Positions 1 through 7,698 of a stretch of DNA of 64,000 nt are shown here, one piece after another; the stretch's first letter is position 1, and the number at the start of each line of letters is the position of its first letter. The position numbers and the translations under genes are program-made. This stretch comes from G965267185 sp965267185. GTDB lineage: Bacteria > Pseudomonadota > Alphaproteobacteria > UBA6615. The notes below the pieces were generated by a model. That model saw nothing but the letters and a program-made list of their open reading frames with translations, searched no databases and had not been told where the DNA came from. The DNA lies in assembly GCA_965267185.1 (NCBI GenBank), contig OZ253937.1:1798001-1862000 (forward strand), read 5' to 3'.

Positions 1-237
1 CCAAGGCTGTGGGATCGCCGCTAACTTATCGGGCGTCAGGTTGCCGATGTAAGTCTGGTTCGGCGGGTACCGGACGGCGTCGTCGTACGAGCGTAGATGG
101 TTCCTTAAGCGCCGCTCAAGCGCCGGTTCCTTGCGAATTTCGCGGTAGGGCTTCGAACCGTAAATCGCCAGATCGGGTGCATGGATCAAGCACTGAACAC
201 AATTTCTAACAACCGGATCGATTTGTGGCGCTGACAT
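1..237 (-). CDS. Partial GrdC-like (glycine/betaine reductase component C, FabH-like) protein, N-terminus only
   Basis: Seen: an open frame on the minus strand from an ATG at 235-237 runs 79 codons without a stop and leaves the window at base 1. A purine-rich stretch (GAAGAGATGAG) precedes the ATG. The segment VRYPPNQTYIGNLTPDKL (about residues 55-72) followed by a Pro-Gln-Pro-Trp resembles, from memory, the N-terminal region of GrdC, the FabH-like subunit of glycine/sarcosine/betaine reductase component C, which handles the acetyl thioester formed during reductive deamination. Inference: if correct, this points to a selenoenzyme-type reductase or an acyl-transfer relative to the left. The FNR-type box at 361-374 lies 124 nt upstream and could serve this gene as well as the lipoprotein gene. 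Only the N-terminus is visible, so the assignment is tentative; another thiolase-fold protein is possible. Confidence 0.5.
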   Translation of the reverse strand, partial: MSAPQIDPVVRNCVQCLIHAPDLAIYGSKPYREIRKEPALERRLRNHLRSYDDAVRYPPNQTYIGNLTPDKLAAIPQPW

Positions 238-360
238 CAGCTCATCTCTTCGTGCGCATACGCTCTTGCGGTGGAGGTAACACATCGAGCGGAAATCGGC
301 AGGTGTCTTCAAGTGAAGTTTCTGCCGTTGTTTTTTTTACCTCTTAGACTCTCTCCCCGT

Positions 361-374
361 TTGATCGGAATCAA
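361..374. promoter_or_regulatory. FNR/FixK-type box A upstream of the Lpp/OprI-like gene
   Basis: The sequence TTGATCGGAATCAA is a perfect TTGAT-N4-ATCAA palindrome, the textbook FNR consensus. Its centre (367.5) lies 28.5 nt before a -10-like TATCAA (396-401), about the spacing expected for an activator near -41.5. The lipoprotein start at 476 would then have a leader of roughly 67 nt. In the other direction a TAAAAA (339 down to 334) sits at the same distance and could serve the gene leaving the left edge. Confidence 0.72.
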
Positions 375-475
375 TGTGACCGATTGCAGGTCCGCTATCA
401 ATTACACCTAAACGATCCGCAACATGATTTGCGGACATGGCAACGGCGCACATCGGAATGCGCAAGGAGTCAGCG

Positions 476-769
476 ATGATAAAATACACTCGTGCCGCTT
501 TTCCTGTTGTTCTTGCAAGTGCGTTTCTATTTGTCGCCGTCGGCTGCACGACGGCCCAGGAAGACGCGAGCCAAAGCAGGTCCAGCGGGGTAGCAGCGGA
601 AGAGGCCGCTAAGTCGGCCCAATCGGCTGCAGAGGCCGCAGCAAAGGCGGCTGAGGATGCGGCCAGGAGTGCTCGCGCAGCAGCGAGTGCCGCGGAAAAA
701 GCCGCCGCGGACGCCGATGCCGCCGCTGAGAAGGCCGATCGGATTTTCCGCGCTGCGCAGCGCAAATAG
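476..769 (+). CDS. Murein-lipoprotein-like (Lpp/OprI-type) alanine-zipper lipoprotein with C-terminal lysine
   Basis: The chosen start is the ATG at 476, preceded by AAGGAG at 464-469, giving 97 residues. Residues 1-23 form a signal peptide ending in a lipobox-like AVGC with Cys24 as lipidation site. The mature part (74 residues) is an uninterrupted Ala-rich heptad coiled coil (EEAAKSAQSAAEAAAK and onward) and ends in Arg-Lys. This is the design of Braun lipoprotein Lpp and Pseudomonas OprI, whose C-terminal Lys is joined to peptidoglycan by an L,D-transpeptidase; the OprI tail, as I remember it, has a similar ending. The gene converges on an L,D-transpeptidase gene with only 8 nt between stops. 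A perfect FNR-type box lies upstream. Low-complexity Ala proteins can look alike, but the Cys24, coiled coil and terminal Lys together support the call. Confidence 0.75.
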   Translation: MIKYTRAAFPVVLASAFLFVAVGCTTAQEDASQSRSSGVAAEEAAKSAQSAAEAAAKAAEDAARSARAAASAAEKAAADADAAAEKADRIFRAAQRK

Positions 770-777
770 CGGGCGCG

Positions 778-1704
778 TCAACTCGTCGGTCGGCGGGTTA
801 TTTGCACGGGAATACCATGCCGCCGATCAGCGAGACGGCGAACGAGGTCCCAATCGATCTGGTTTGAGCGGTCACCCGCCGCGGCAACGACGCGGCCGAT
901 CAGGTCGCCGTAGCCGGCAAAGGTAAAGGTGCCTGTCTGCTCAATCTGATCGGACTGCGCCTGTGTCGGGTGGACTTCGAGGTACAGTTCGCCACCGGAC
1001 CAACCAAGCTTTACAGGTTCGTCGACAATCCGAACCGTTGTGCCGACCGCCACATCGGCGAACAGCCGTGCAATGTCGTTGGCGCGCAAACGAATGCACC
1101 CATGGCTGATGCGCCGGCCGATGCCGTAGGGGCGGTTGGTGCCATGAATGACATAGCCGGCCCACCCCAGATCGATCGCATGCTTGCCCAATGGGTTGCC
1201 CGGTCCCGGCGGAACCGCGTTTGGGAGGGATGGATTCTCCTTTCGAATGGACGCAGGCGGAATCCAAGTCGGCTTTTCGCGCTTGCGCACAACCGTTGTC
1301 GTGCCAACCGGCGTCACCGTTGCCGCATGACCGATTCCTATAGGGAAACTGGTGACGTCGCCGGTCTGCGGCCCAAACTGGTAGAGCCGCTGGTCGCCCA
1401 GGTTGACGACGATACCCTGGCGCGAGCCGCTGGGTAGAAGATGCGCGGTTGGTAAAACGATTTCCTGACTAGCCGGTGGTAGCCAAGGATCAATGCCGGG
1501 ATTGGCCGCGCGTAATTCAACGATCCCGAGGCCATTTTCCAGCGCGACATCGTATAAGGTATCCTCGGCGCGCACCAAATATTCTCGCTGCACGCCGATG
1601 ATATCATCGGCGAAGGCTGGCAATACCGACGCAAACAGACCTACTGTCATAAATATTGACGGCAGAGCTTTCGGAAACTGGCAGACCGTCAGCATGTGTT
1701 TCAT
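778..1704 (-). CDS. Periplasmic L,D-transpeptidase (YkuD/ErfK family) with LysM-like N-terminal domain
   Basis: 308 residues. A signal peptide ends near ADA-type residues 31-33. A LysM-like segment (about 42-85, YLVRAEDTLYDVALENG) should bind peptidoglycan. The YkuD catalytic domain (about 96-235) carries His187 in HGTN and the SHGCIRL signature at 200-206 with nucleophile Cys203. The family (ErfK, YbiS, YcfS, YnhG) attaches Braun lipoprotein or outer-membrane proteins to the diaminopimelate of the cell wall, or makes 3-3 crosslinks. The convergent neighbour is a lipoprotein with a C-terminal Lys, its likely substrate (inference). Upstream, the 102-nt gap to the divergent ATPase contains FNR-like box B; a TAGAGT hexamer at 1716-1711 lies 29.5 nt from its centre but would put the transcript start at the ATG itself, so control of this gene is uncertain. 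Confidence 0.9.
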   Translation of the reverse strand: MKHMLTVCQFPKALPSIFMTVGLFASVLPAFADDIIGVQREYLVRAEDTLYDVALENGLGIVELRAANPGIDPWLPPASQEIVLPTAHLLPSGSRQGIVVNLGDQRLYQFGPQTGDVTSFPIGIGHAATVTPVGTTTVVRKREKPTWIPPASIRKENPSLPNAVPPGPGNPLGKHAIDLGWAGYVIHGTNRPYGIGRRISHGCIRLRANDIARLFADVAVGTTVRIVDEPVKLGWSGGELYLEVHPTQAQSDQIEQTGTFTFAGYGDLIGRVVAAAGDRSNQIDWDLVRRLADRRHGIPVQITRRPTS

Positions 1705-1738
1705 GCTGGAACTCTACCAATGTTGTGCGCCTAGCTGC

Positions 1739-1752
1739 TTGCGTTCGATCAA
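1739..1752. promoter_or_regulatory. FNR/FixK-like box B upstream of the P-type ATPase
   Basis: TTGCGTTCGATCAA fits the relaxed FixK/FNR pattern TTG-N8-CAA; the right half ATCAA is perfect, the left half (TTGCG) is not. The centre at 1745.5 lies 29.5 nt before TAAATT (1775-1780), a 4/6 match to the -10 consensus. That places a predicted start near 1787 and the activator at about -41.5. The spacing equals that of box C. Confidence 0.5.
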
Positions 1753-1806
1753 ATGAAATACCGGTCAGAAATCTTAAATTGAGCGTTAACTTGAAGCCAA
1801 AACTGG

Positions 1807-4560
1807 ATGTCACAGGTCGCCATGACTGACGCCCTGTCCCCCGACAAAATTTCCAAGTGTACATGGCATTCCCTGTCGTCAGATCAGGTGTTGGATCTGC
1901 TTAGAGTGGGCACGGTAGGTCTCGGTTCGACCGAAGTGGAGTCGCGCCGCGCTTCGTTCGGACCGAATGTACTGCCCCGGCGCGAGCGCGTGAGCGTGCT
2001 CATCCTCTATCTGCGACAGTTCAAAAGCCCGCTGGTTTATCTTTTGTTGATCGCTGCGCTGGTGTCGCTTGGGGTCGGCGAGCTGACCGACGCCTTGTTC
2101 ATTTTTGTCGTTCTCCAACTCAACGCGATTATCGGTAGCTATCAGGAATACCGGGCAGAAGTAAGCGCCGCAGCTCTTGATGCATTGGTGCCTAATTTCG
2201 CCGTGACGGTGCGCGACGGGGTGCCTCGCCGAATCGACGCGCGCGATCTAGTCCCCGGCGACATCGTTCGCTTGGTCTCCGGCGCGCTGGTCCCCGCCGA
2301 CTTGCGATTGTTGACCGCGCAGGAGTTTGTCGTTGACGAGTCTCTACTGACCGGCGAATCCGTGCCGGTCGAAAAGGACACCGACGCGTTGGTCGGCGAT
2401 GATGCGCCACTCGCCGAGCGGCGCAACATGCTCTACGGCGGAACCGCGGTTTTGTCTGGCCGGGTCTCCGGCGTCGTTACAGCGACGGGCGCGGCGACCG
2501 AGGTGGGCCAAATCGCTGCGGCGCTCACCCGCGGCGATGTGGCGCCGCCCCCGCTCATCGCCCGCTTGGCGCGTTTCGGCCGCGTTATCGGCGTTGTCAC
2601 GCTGCTGTTGATCGGCCTGATCGGCGCTGTTCAACTTGCCCAGGGCGTGCCGCTGGTCACCGTATTTCTAGTCGCCGTTGCACTCGCTGTTGCGGCAATT
2701 CCCGAAGGCTTACCTGCGGCGATCACTATTGCCCTGGCTGTGGCAACCAGCCGGATGGCGCAGCGCAACGTCATCGTCCGCGCCCTTCCGGCGGTGGAAG
2801 GGCTTGGTGCCTGTACGCTTATCGCCAGTGATAAAACCGGGACGCTAACCTGCAACGAGTTGACGGTAAAACGCATCCGACCGTTCAACGGCGCCGAGCC
2901 CCTAACGGCCGTCTACATTGGCGGCGAGGGTTACCTGCCGATCGGCGAAGTGACGGCCGAAGGCCGCGACCTGACCGAACCCGAGGAAGAGGTGCTAGAC
3001 CGACTGGCAGTGACCGGTGCCCTGTGTAACGAAGCCTCATTGCACGTAGAGGGGGGCACAGCTGATCATGTCGGTGACACGGTCGACGTGGCCTTTTTGA
3101 CACTTGCCGCCAAGCTGGGCTTCGAACAGCGGATCTTGCAGGCCAAGCACCCGCAGATGGGGATTATTCCTTATGAGCCGCGGCGAAAGTTCGCCGCGGT
3201 ATTTACGCGCAACGATAAGAGTGGGCTGGCCCATGACCATGAATCGGCAACCGTAATTGCGCACGTGAAAGGCGCTGCCGAGACTATCGTTCCCATGTGC
3301 GATGGCATCGACGCCGTGAATGTACTTGCCGCTGCCGATAGCATGGCGGCGGAGGGATACCGTGTGCTCGCCTTGGCCTGTGGTCCGGTGCCTATGACTG
3401 TTGCACTGGAGCCCGCGCAATCTCATCTCCACGGACTGCAATTACTCGGGCTGGTTGGCCTGATCGACCCCTTGCGCCCCGAAGTGCCTGCGGCGATCGC
3501 CCGATGCCGCGATGCCGGTATCGATGTGCGCATGATCACTGGCGACCATCCACAGACGGCACGTGCGATTGCCCGCGATTTAGGGATCACCCACGACAGT
3601 GAAACTGTCGTAACCGGAGCCGAATTGAGCGCCGCCCTGCACGATGCCCCCGAATTCGACCGGCTCGTGCTCGACGCTCAAATTTTTGCCCGCGTCGAGC
3701 CCGTGCAAAAATTATCGATCGTCGAAGCTTTGCAGCGGGCGGGCCACGTGGTCGCCGTAACTGGCGATGGAGTCAACGACGCGCCAGCGCTGTCGGCAGC
3801 AGATATCGGCGTATCGATGGGGCGCGGCGGCACCGATGCAGCGCGTGCGGCAGCCGATTTAATCCTTGCCGATGATAATCTGGCGACCATCGTTCCCGGC
3901 GTGGAAGAAGGCCGTATCGCCTATGACAATGTACGCAAGCTGATCTACTTGCTGATCACGACGGGGCTCGGCGAAATCGTTCTATTTCTGCTTTCGATCA
4001 TCGCCCAGTTGCCAGTGCCGCTGTTTGCCGTACAGCTTTTGTGGCTCAACCTAGTGACCAACGGCATCCAACACATCGCCTTGGCCTTCGAAAGAGGTGA
4101 ACCGGGAGTTCTGGCGCGGCAACCGCGGCCGCCGCAGGAGCGCTTATTCGAGCGGCGGATGATTACCCAGGTCCTGGTAGCTGGATGCTATATGGGCGGC
4201 GCTGCCTTCGCGTTCTATGCTTGGAGTTTGGACCGGGGTATGTCGGAACCGGTTGCACGCAACATGCTTTTGCTCCTCATGGTCTTGTTTGAGAACGTAC
4301 ATGTGCTCAACGCGCGCTCCGAGACCCGCTCGGTCTTCCATATTCCGTTCGCCGCCAATCCTTTCTTGATCTTTGCGATCATCGGCGCGCAGGGACTACA
4401 CATCGCTGCAATGCATCTTCCTGGTCTCAACAGCGTGCTTGATGTGCAGCCTGTCGCGTTGACCGACTGGCTGGTGGTGGCGGCGATTGCAGTATCGCTA
4501 CTGGTCGTCGGGGAAATCCTCAAATTGGTGACGGTGGCGCAAAATCGGCAAAATTCTTGA
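1807..4560 (+). CDS. P2-type cation-transporting P-type ATPase
   Basis: 917 residues. Domains in order: N-terminal cation-ATPase domain (about 20-85), M1-M2, actuator with TGES (182-185), M4 with PEGLP (299-303), the phosphorylation motif DKTGTLT with Asp342, nucleotide-binding domain, hinge motif TGDGVNDAP, and a C-terminal six-helix bundle. PEGLP places it among P2 (Ca2+ or Na+/K+-like) pumps rather than heavy-metal pumps. In M6 the sequence NLVTNG puts N748, T751 and N752 where SERCA has N796, T799 and D800, so the carboxylate that coordinates Ca2+ in SERCA is an amide here; the ion is unknown. Starts at 1807 (MSQVAM) or 1822 (MTDALS) are both possible; neither has a strong ribosome site. 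FNR-like box B lies just upstream. Homologous pumps occur in low-oxygen regulons of other proteobacteria. Confidence 0.92.
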   Translation: MSQVAMTDALSPDKISKCTWHSLSSDQVLDLLRVGTVGLGSTEVESRRASFGPNVLPRRERVSVLILYLRQFKSPLVYLLLIAALVSLGVGELTDALFIFVVLQLNAIIGSYQEYRAEVSAAALDALVPNFAVTVRDGVPRRIDARDLVPGDIVRLVSGALVPADLRLLTAQEFVVDESLLTGESVPVEKDTDALVGDDAPLAERRNMLYGGTAVLSGRVSGVVTATGAATEVGQIAAALTRGDVAPPPLIARLARFGRVIGVVTLLLIGLIGAVQLAQGVPLVTVFLVAVALAVAAIPEGLPAAITIALAVATSRMAQRNVIVRALPAVEGLGACTLIASDKTGTLTCNELTVKRIRPFNGAEPLTAVYIGGEGYLPIGEVTAEGRDLTEPEEEVLDRLAVTGALCNEASLHVEGGTADHVGDTVDVAFLTLAAKLGFEQRILQAKHPQMGIIPYEPRRKFAAVFTRNDKSGLAHDHESATVIAHVKGAAETIVPMCDGIDAVNVLAAADSMAAEGYRVLALACGPVPMTVALEPAQSHLHGLQLLGLVGLIDPLRPEVPAAIARCRDAGIDVRMITGDHPQTARAIARDLGITHDSETVVTGAELSAALHDAPEFDRLVLDAQIFARVEPVQKLSIVEALQRAGHVVAVTGDGVNDAPALSAADIGVSMGRGGTDAARAAADLILADDNLATIVPGVEEGRIAYDNVRKLIYLLITTGLGEIVLFLLSIIAQLPVPLFAVQLLWLNLVTNGIQHIALAFERGEPGVLARQPRPPQERLFERRMITQVLVAGCYMGGAAFAFYAWSLDRGMSEPVARNMLLLLMVLFENVHVLNARSETRSVFHIPFAANPFLIFAIIGAQGLHIAAMHLPGLNSVLDVQPVALTDWLVVAAIAVSLLVVGEILKLVTVAQNRQNS

Positions 4561-4620
4561 CGACGTCCAGTTGCCGAATGAGCGTAAAGGACGAGCGGCA
4601 ATCTCGCGTCGGCATCACTT

Positions 4621-4634
4621 TTGACCGAGGTCAA
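4621..4634 (+). promoter_or_regulatory. FNR/FixK-type box C and class II promoter for the acyl ligase fusion
   Basis: TTGACCGAGGTCAA is a TTGAC-N4-GTCAA inverted repeat carrying the TTGA-N6-TCAA core of FNR-family sites. Its centre (4627.5) is 29.5 nt before TAGTTT (4657-4662, a TANNNT -10). This predicts a start near 4669 with the activator at -41.5. The coding region begins at 4767, leaving a leader of about 98 nt. The rest of the 206-nt gap (4561-4766) shows no other clear element. Confidence 0.65.
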
Positions 4635-4766
4635 CAACCAGCTCGTGCAAACCGCGTAGTTTAGTTTTAGAGCGGACAACGGAAGCCTCCGGCCAGAAAT
4701 GTCTATGACTGAGGCACGCAATCTAGAAACAACAAAGACAACGCGTCCGCACAGTTCGAATGTGGA

Positions 4767-7427
4767 ATGGATACGTCGAACATCAACACGGTCTGGACCG
4801 TCCAGAACTTGCTCGATGCGATGACGGCCCGTGGCACCGCGCCGGCAGTCATGACATTCGAGGGCGACGAGGTAACTCAGACGTCTTATGCCGAGCTTGC
4901 GAGCCAGGCGCGGCAGCTCGCCAGTGGGTTCTTGGAGGCCGGTATTGCCCCCGGTGAAGCCATCGGCATCTATGCGCCGAACAGCGTTGCTTGGTCGATC
5001 GTGCGCTTGGCCGCCGGCGCCGCGGGTCTGGTTACGGTTGCCATAGACGACGTAAGTAGCGAGGCGGAAGCCGTTGAGTTGCTCATCGATTGCGACTGTC
5101 AGTGGTTGTTTACGTCGTGCGCACATGCCGAGGCGATCGGAGAAGCCGAGGCCGAACTTCCGTTCGAAATCTACTTGTTAGACGCCAGTGCCGATGCCGT
5201 TCCAGCGTTCCAGCTGCCGGCATCTGACTGGCAAAGTGCGCTCGCCCGAGACGCTGGGCCACTACCCGACCTCGATGCTGCGACGCCAACGAGCTTGGTA
5301 TTTACATCGGGCACGACCGGCGCGCCCAAAGCGTTCACACTCTCGCACGCAAATATCGCCACCAATGTCGAGCCGCTCGTCGCCGAACAGCTGGTCGGCA
5401 CGAACGACCGGGTTTTGCTGCCGCTGCCGTTACACCACGTCTATCCGCTTGTCGTCGGATTGTTCACCACATTGGCTTCGGGCGCGGCGCTAGTGTTGCC
5501 GGAAGCCGTGACTGGGCCGCGCATTGCCTACGCGTTGCGCGCCGGACGGGTTACGACGATCGTTGGCGTGCCAAGGCTTTACACGGCACTGTTGGCAAAT
5601 CTGCGAGATCGCGTGCACAGCGCTGGCCGGCTCGCCGCTATTTGGTATCGCTGCGCGCTGGCGATCGCAGGCTTATTGCAACGTATCGTGGGACTGCGGG
5701 TGGGTCGCTGGGTGCTCCGTCCGCTACATCGCCGGTTTGCGCCAGCACTGCGATTCCTGGCGTGCGGTGGCGCTCACCTCGATATGGTGACCGCGCAGTC
5801 GCTCGAGCGGCTCGGTTGGCGCGTATTGAGCGGATATGGGTTGGCCGAAACTGCGTCGATGTTTACCGCAAACTTTCCCAAACGTCAGCGCGCTGGAAGT
5901 GAAGGCCGTGCGCTGCCCGGAGGCGAGGTTCGCATCGCCGGGCCTGACGAGCATGGTGTGGGCGAGATTGAGCTGCGCGGCGCCAGCGTCACGGCCGGCT
6001 ACCACAACAATCCTCAGGCTAACGAGGAAGCGTTCACGACCGACGGCTGGTTTCGCACCGGCGACCTCGGTCGGCTCGATAGCGACGGCTATCTCTATGT
6101 GACGGGCCGTTCGAAGGAGGTGATCGTTCTCGGCGGGGGCAAGAACGTCAATCCAGAGGACTTGGAACGGCTCTACGGCGTCAGCAAGGTTATCGAGGAA
6201 ATTGCCATTCTCGAGGAAGCTGGGCAGTTGGTCGCACTCGTCCGCCCGAATGTCGAAGCAATACGAGCGAGCGGACTCTTGTCTGTCGAAGATTCCGTTC
6301 GAGTAACCCTTGCCGAGGCCGGCCAGCAGCTGCCGTCCTACGAACGGCTGGCCGGTTATGCGCTTACCAGCCGCCCGCTGCCGCGTACCCGACTCGGTAA
6401 GTATCGCCGTTTTTTACTGCCCGGTCTTTACGAGCAGGCAACAAAGGGCTCCGCGGCAGCGGAACCGGAACCTCTCTCCGCAGAAGACCAGAACCTCATT
6501 GCCACGCCCCCCGCCAGCGATGCATGGGATTGGCTCAAGGCCCGCTACCCCGATCGACCGATATCACCGTCCGACAGCTTGCAGCTCGATTTGGGCGTCG
6601 ACTCGCTCGAATGGCTGCAACTATCACTCACAATTTCCGAACGTTTTGGTGTCGAGTTGGACGACGCCGATGTCACCGATATGGTGACTGTCCGTGATCT
6701 GTTGCAGCGGATCGTTCAGCGCACGGGCCAAACGCCGGTGCCCAAACATGTGCCGATTACGCACGACCCCTTTCAATATGTCGCGCCGGCGGGACCAGGG
6801 CTGCGTCTGCTGGGTGCGATTGTTCACGGCTTCATATGGTGCCTTATGCGGATATTGTTCCGCCTGTCGGTTCGCGGTGTGGAGCATGTCCCCACAACGG
6901 GGCCAGCTGTAATCGTCGCCAATCACGCCAGCTATCTCGACGCTTTGGTCGTTGCCGCCGCACTGCCTTCAAAGCGGGCGCGCCATGTGTTCTGGGGCGG
7001 CGCCGTGCCGATTCTCTTCCAGAGCTGGATCAGCCGGGTGTTTTGCCGTGTTGCGCATGTTTTCCCGATCGATGAAAGGACTCCGAAAACCACCCTGGAT
7101 ATCGGTGATAAGATCCTCGCGCGCGGCGACGCGCTGGTTTGGTTTCCGGAGGCATGGCGAACACCGACCGGCGAACTACAAGAGTTTCGCACCGGTATCG
7201 GGACATTGTTGACGATGCACCCGGCACCCGTCGTCGCGGCGTATATCGACGGCACTTTTGCCGCCCTGCCGCGCAATCGGCGCTGGCCGCGGTTTCGCCG
7301 GCTGGCAGTGCGCTTCGCTCCACCGGTCGAAGTGGCATCCTTGCTAAACGAGGGTACTGGCGCGACCGACGAAGGACGCATCGCCAAGGCACTGCACGAT
7401 CGGGTTGCCGCGCTTGGCAATATGTAA
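4767..7427 (+). CDS. Trifunctional acyl-CoA/ACP synthetase - acyl carrier - PlsC-type acyltransferase fusion
   Basis: 886 residues in three parts. Residues 1-560 are an AMP-forming acyl ligase: P-loop TSGTTGAPK (180-188), GYGLAET (356-362), the TGD core (431-433) and a C-terminal lysine segment (RTRLGKYRR). Residues 580-655 are an acyl/peptidyl carrier domain with LGVDSLEW; Ser613 is the predicted phosphopantetheine site. Residues 690-880 are a PlsC-type acyltransferase with NHASYLD (His720, Asp725) and the second block FPEAWRT (793-799) in place of the usual FPEGTRS. Inference: it activates a free fatty acid, loads it on its own carrier, and transfers it to a lysophospholipid or other polar acceptor at the inner membrane, like Aas but with reversed domain order and a built-in carrier. 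Box C upstream suggests low-oxygen control. Upstream ATPase is 206 nt away, so it probably has its own promoter. Confidence 0.88.
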   Translation: MDTSNINTVWTVQNLLDAMTARGTAPAVMTFEGDEVTQTSYAELASQARQLASGFLEAGIAPGEAIGIYAPNSVAWSIVRLAAGAAGLVTVAIDDVSSEAEAVELLIDCDCQWLFTSCAHAEAIGEAEAELPFEIYLLDASADAVPAFQLPASDWQSALARDAGPLPDLDAATPTSLVFTSGTTGAPKAFTLSHANIATNVEPLVAEQLVGTNDRVLLPLPLHHVYPLVVGLFTTLASGAALVLPEAVTGPRIAYALRAGRVTTIVGVPRLYTALLANLRDRVHSAGRLAAIWYRCALAIAGLLQRIVGLRVGRWVLRPLHRRFAPALRFLACGGAHLDMVTAQSLERLGWRVLSGYGLAETASMFTANFPKRQRAGSEGRALPGGEVRIAGPDEHGVGEIELRGASVTAGYHNNPQANEEAFTTDGWFRTGDLGRLDSDGYLYVTGRSKEVIVLGGGKNVNPEDLERLYGVSKVIEEIAILEEAGQLVALVRPNVEAIRASGLLSVEDSVRVTLAEAGQQLPSYERLAGYALTSRPLPRTRLGKYRRFLLPGLYEQATKGSAAAEPEPLSAEDQNLIATPPASDAWDWLKARYPDRPISPSDSLQLDLGVDSLEWLQLSLTISERFGVELDDADVTDMVTVRDLLQRIVQRTGQTPVPKHVPITHDPFQYVAPAGPGLRLLGAIVHGFIWCLMRILFRLSVRGVEHVPTTGPAVIVANHASYLDALVVAAALPSKRARHVFWGGAVPILFQSWISRVFCRVAHVFPIDERTPKTTLDIGDKILARGDALVWFPEAWRTPTGELQEFRTGIGTLLTMHPAPVVAAYIDGTFAALPRNRRWPRFRRLAVRFAPPVEVASLLNEGTGATDEGRIAKALHDRVAALGNM

Positions 7428-7546
7428 CAAGTCGCTTGGTCGTTAACAGATCGCGGAAACCGTACGCGTCCATCGCCACAAAAACGAGGTGATCGACGCC
7501 CTCGCCTGCGGCGGGGCTAAGGCAGACCCGCGAATGGTGGTAAAGG

Positions 7547-7623
7547 TGGTAGCGGAGGAGGGACTTGAACCCCCGACACGAGGATTATGATTCCCCTGCT
7601 CTAACCAGCTGAGCTACTCCGCC
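7547..7623 (-). tRNA. tRNA-Met (CAT), elongator type
   Basis: The minus strand folds as a 77-nt tRNA including an encoded CCA: acceptor GGCGGAG pairs with CTCCGCT (G-U at the first pair), D-arm GCTCAGCTGGTTAGAGC, anticodon stem GGGGA/TCCTC enclosing the loop ATCATAA with anticodon CAT, and T-arm GGGGGTTCAAGTCCC. The base pair at the acceptor end and the overall sequence fit the elongator rather than the initiator tRNA-Met. It lies between the convergent acyl-ligase fusion and the ABC exporter operon. Confidence 0.96.
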
Positions 7624-7698
7624 ACGTGTCATCGAGAGACCGGGATATAGTCAGCCCTGATATGGGGTGTCAAGCGAGCGCCGGCCACCATCCATCAG

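Noticed and set aside
331..338. T-run (8 T) as a terminator
   Set aside because: The only preceding stem is 5 bp and no gene on that strand ends there.
4215..5126. Minus-strand open frame (303 codons) across the end of the ATPase and start of the acyl ligase
   Set aside because: Composition and lack of motifs mark it as a shadow of the two real plus-strand genes and their gap.
7547..7623. tRNA-Met as an attachment site for an integrated element
   Set aside because: I see no integrase, no direct repeat of the tRNA 3' end and no phage genes; the left region is ordinary chromosome by content.
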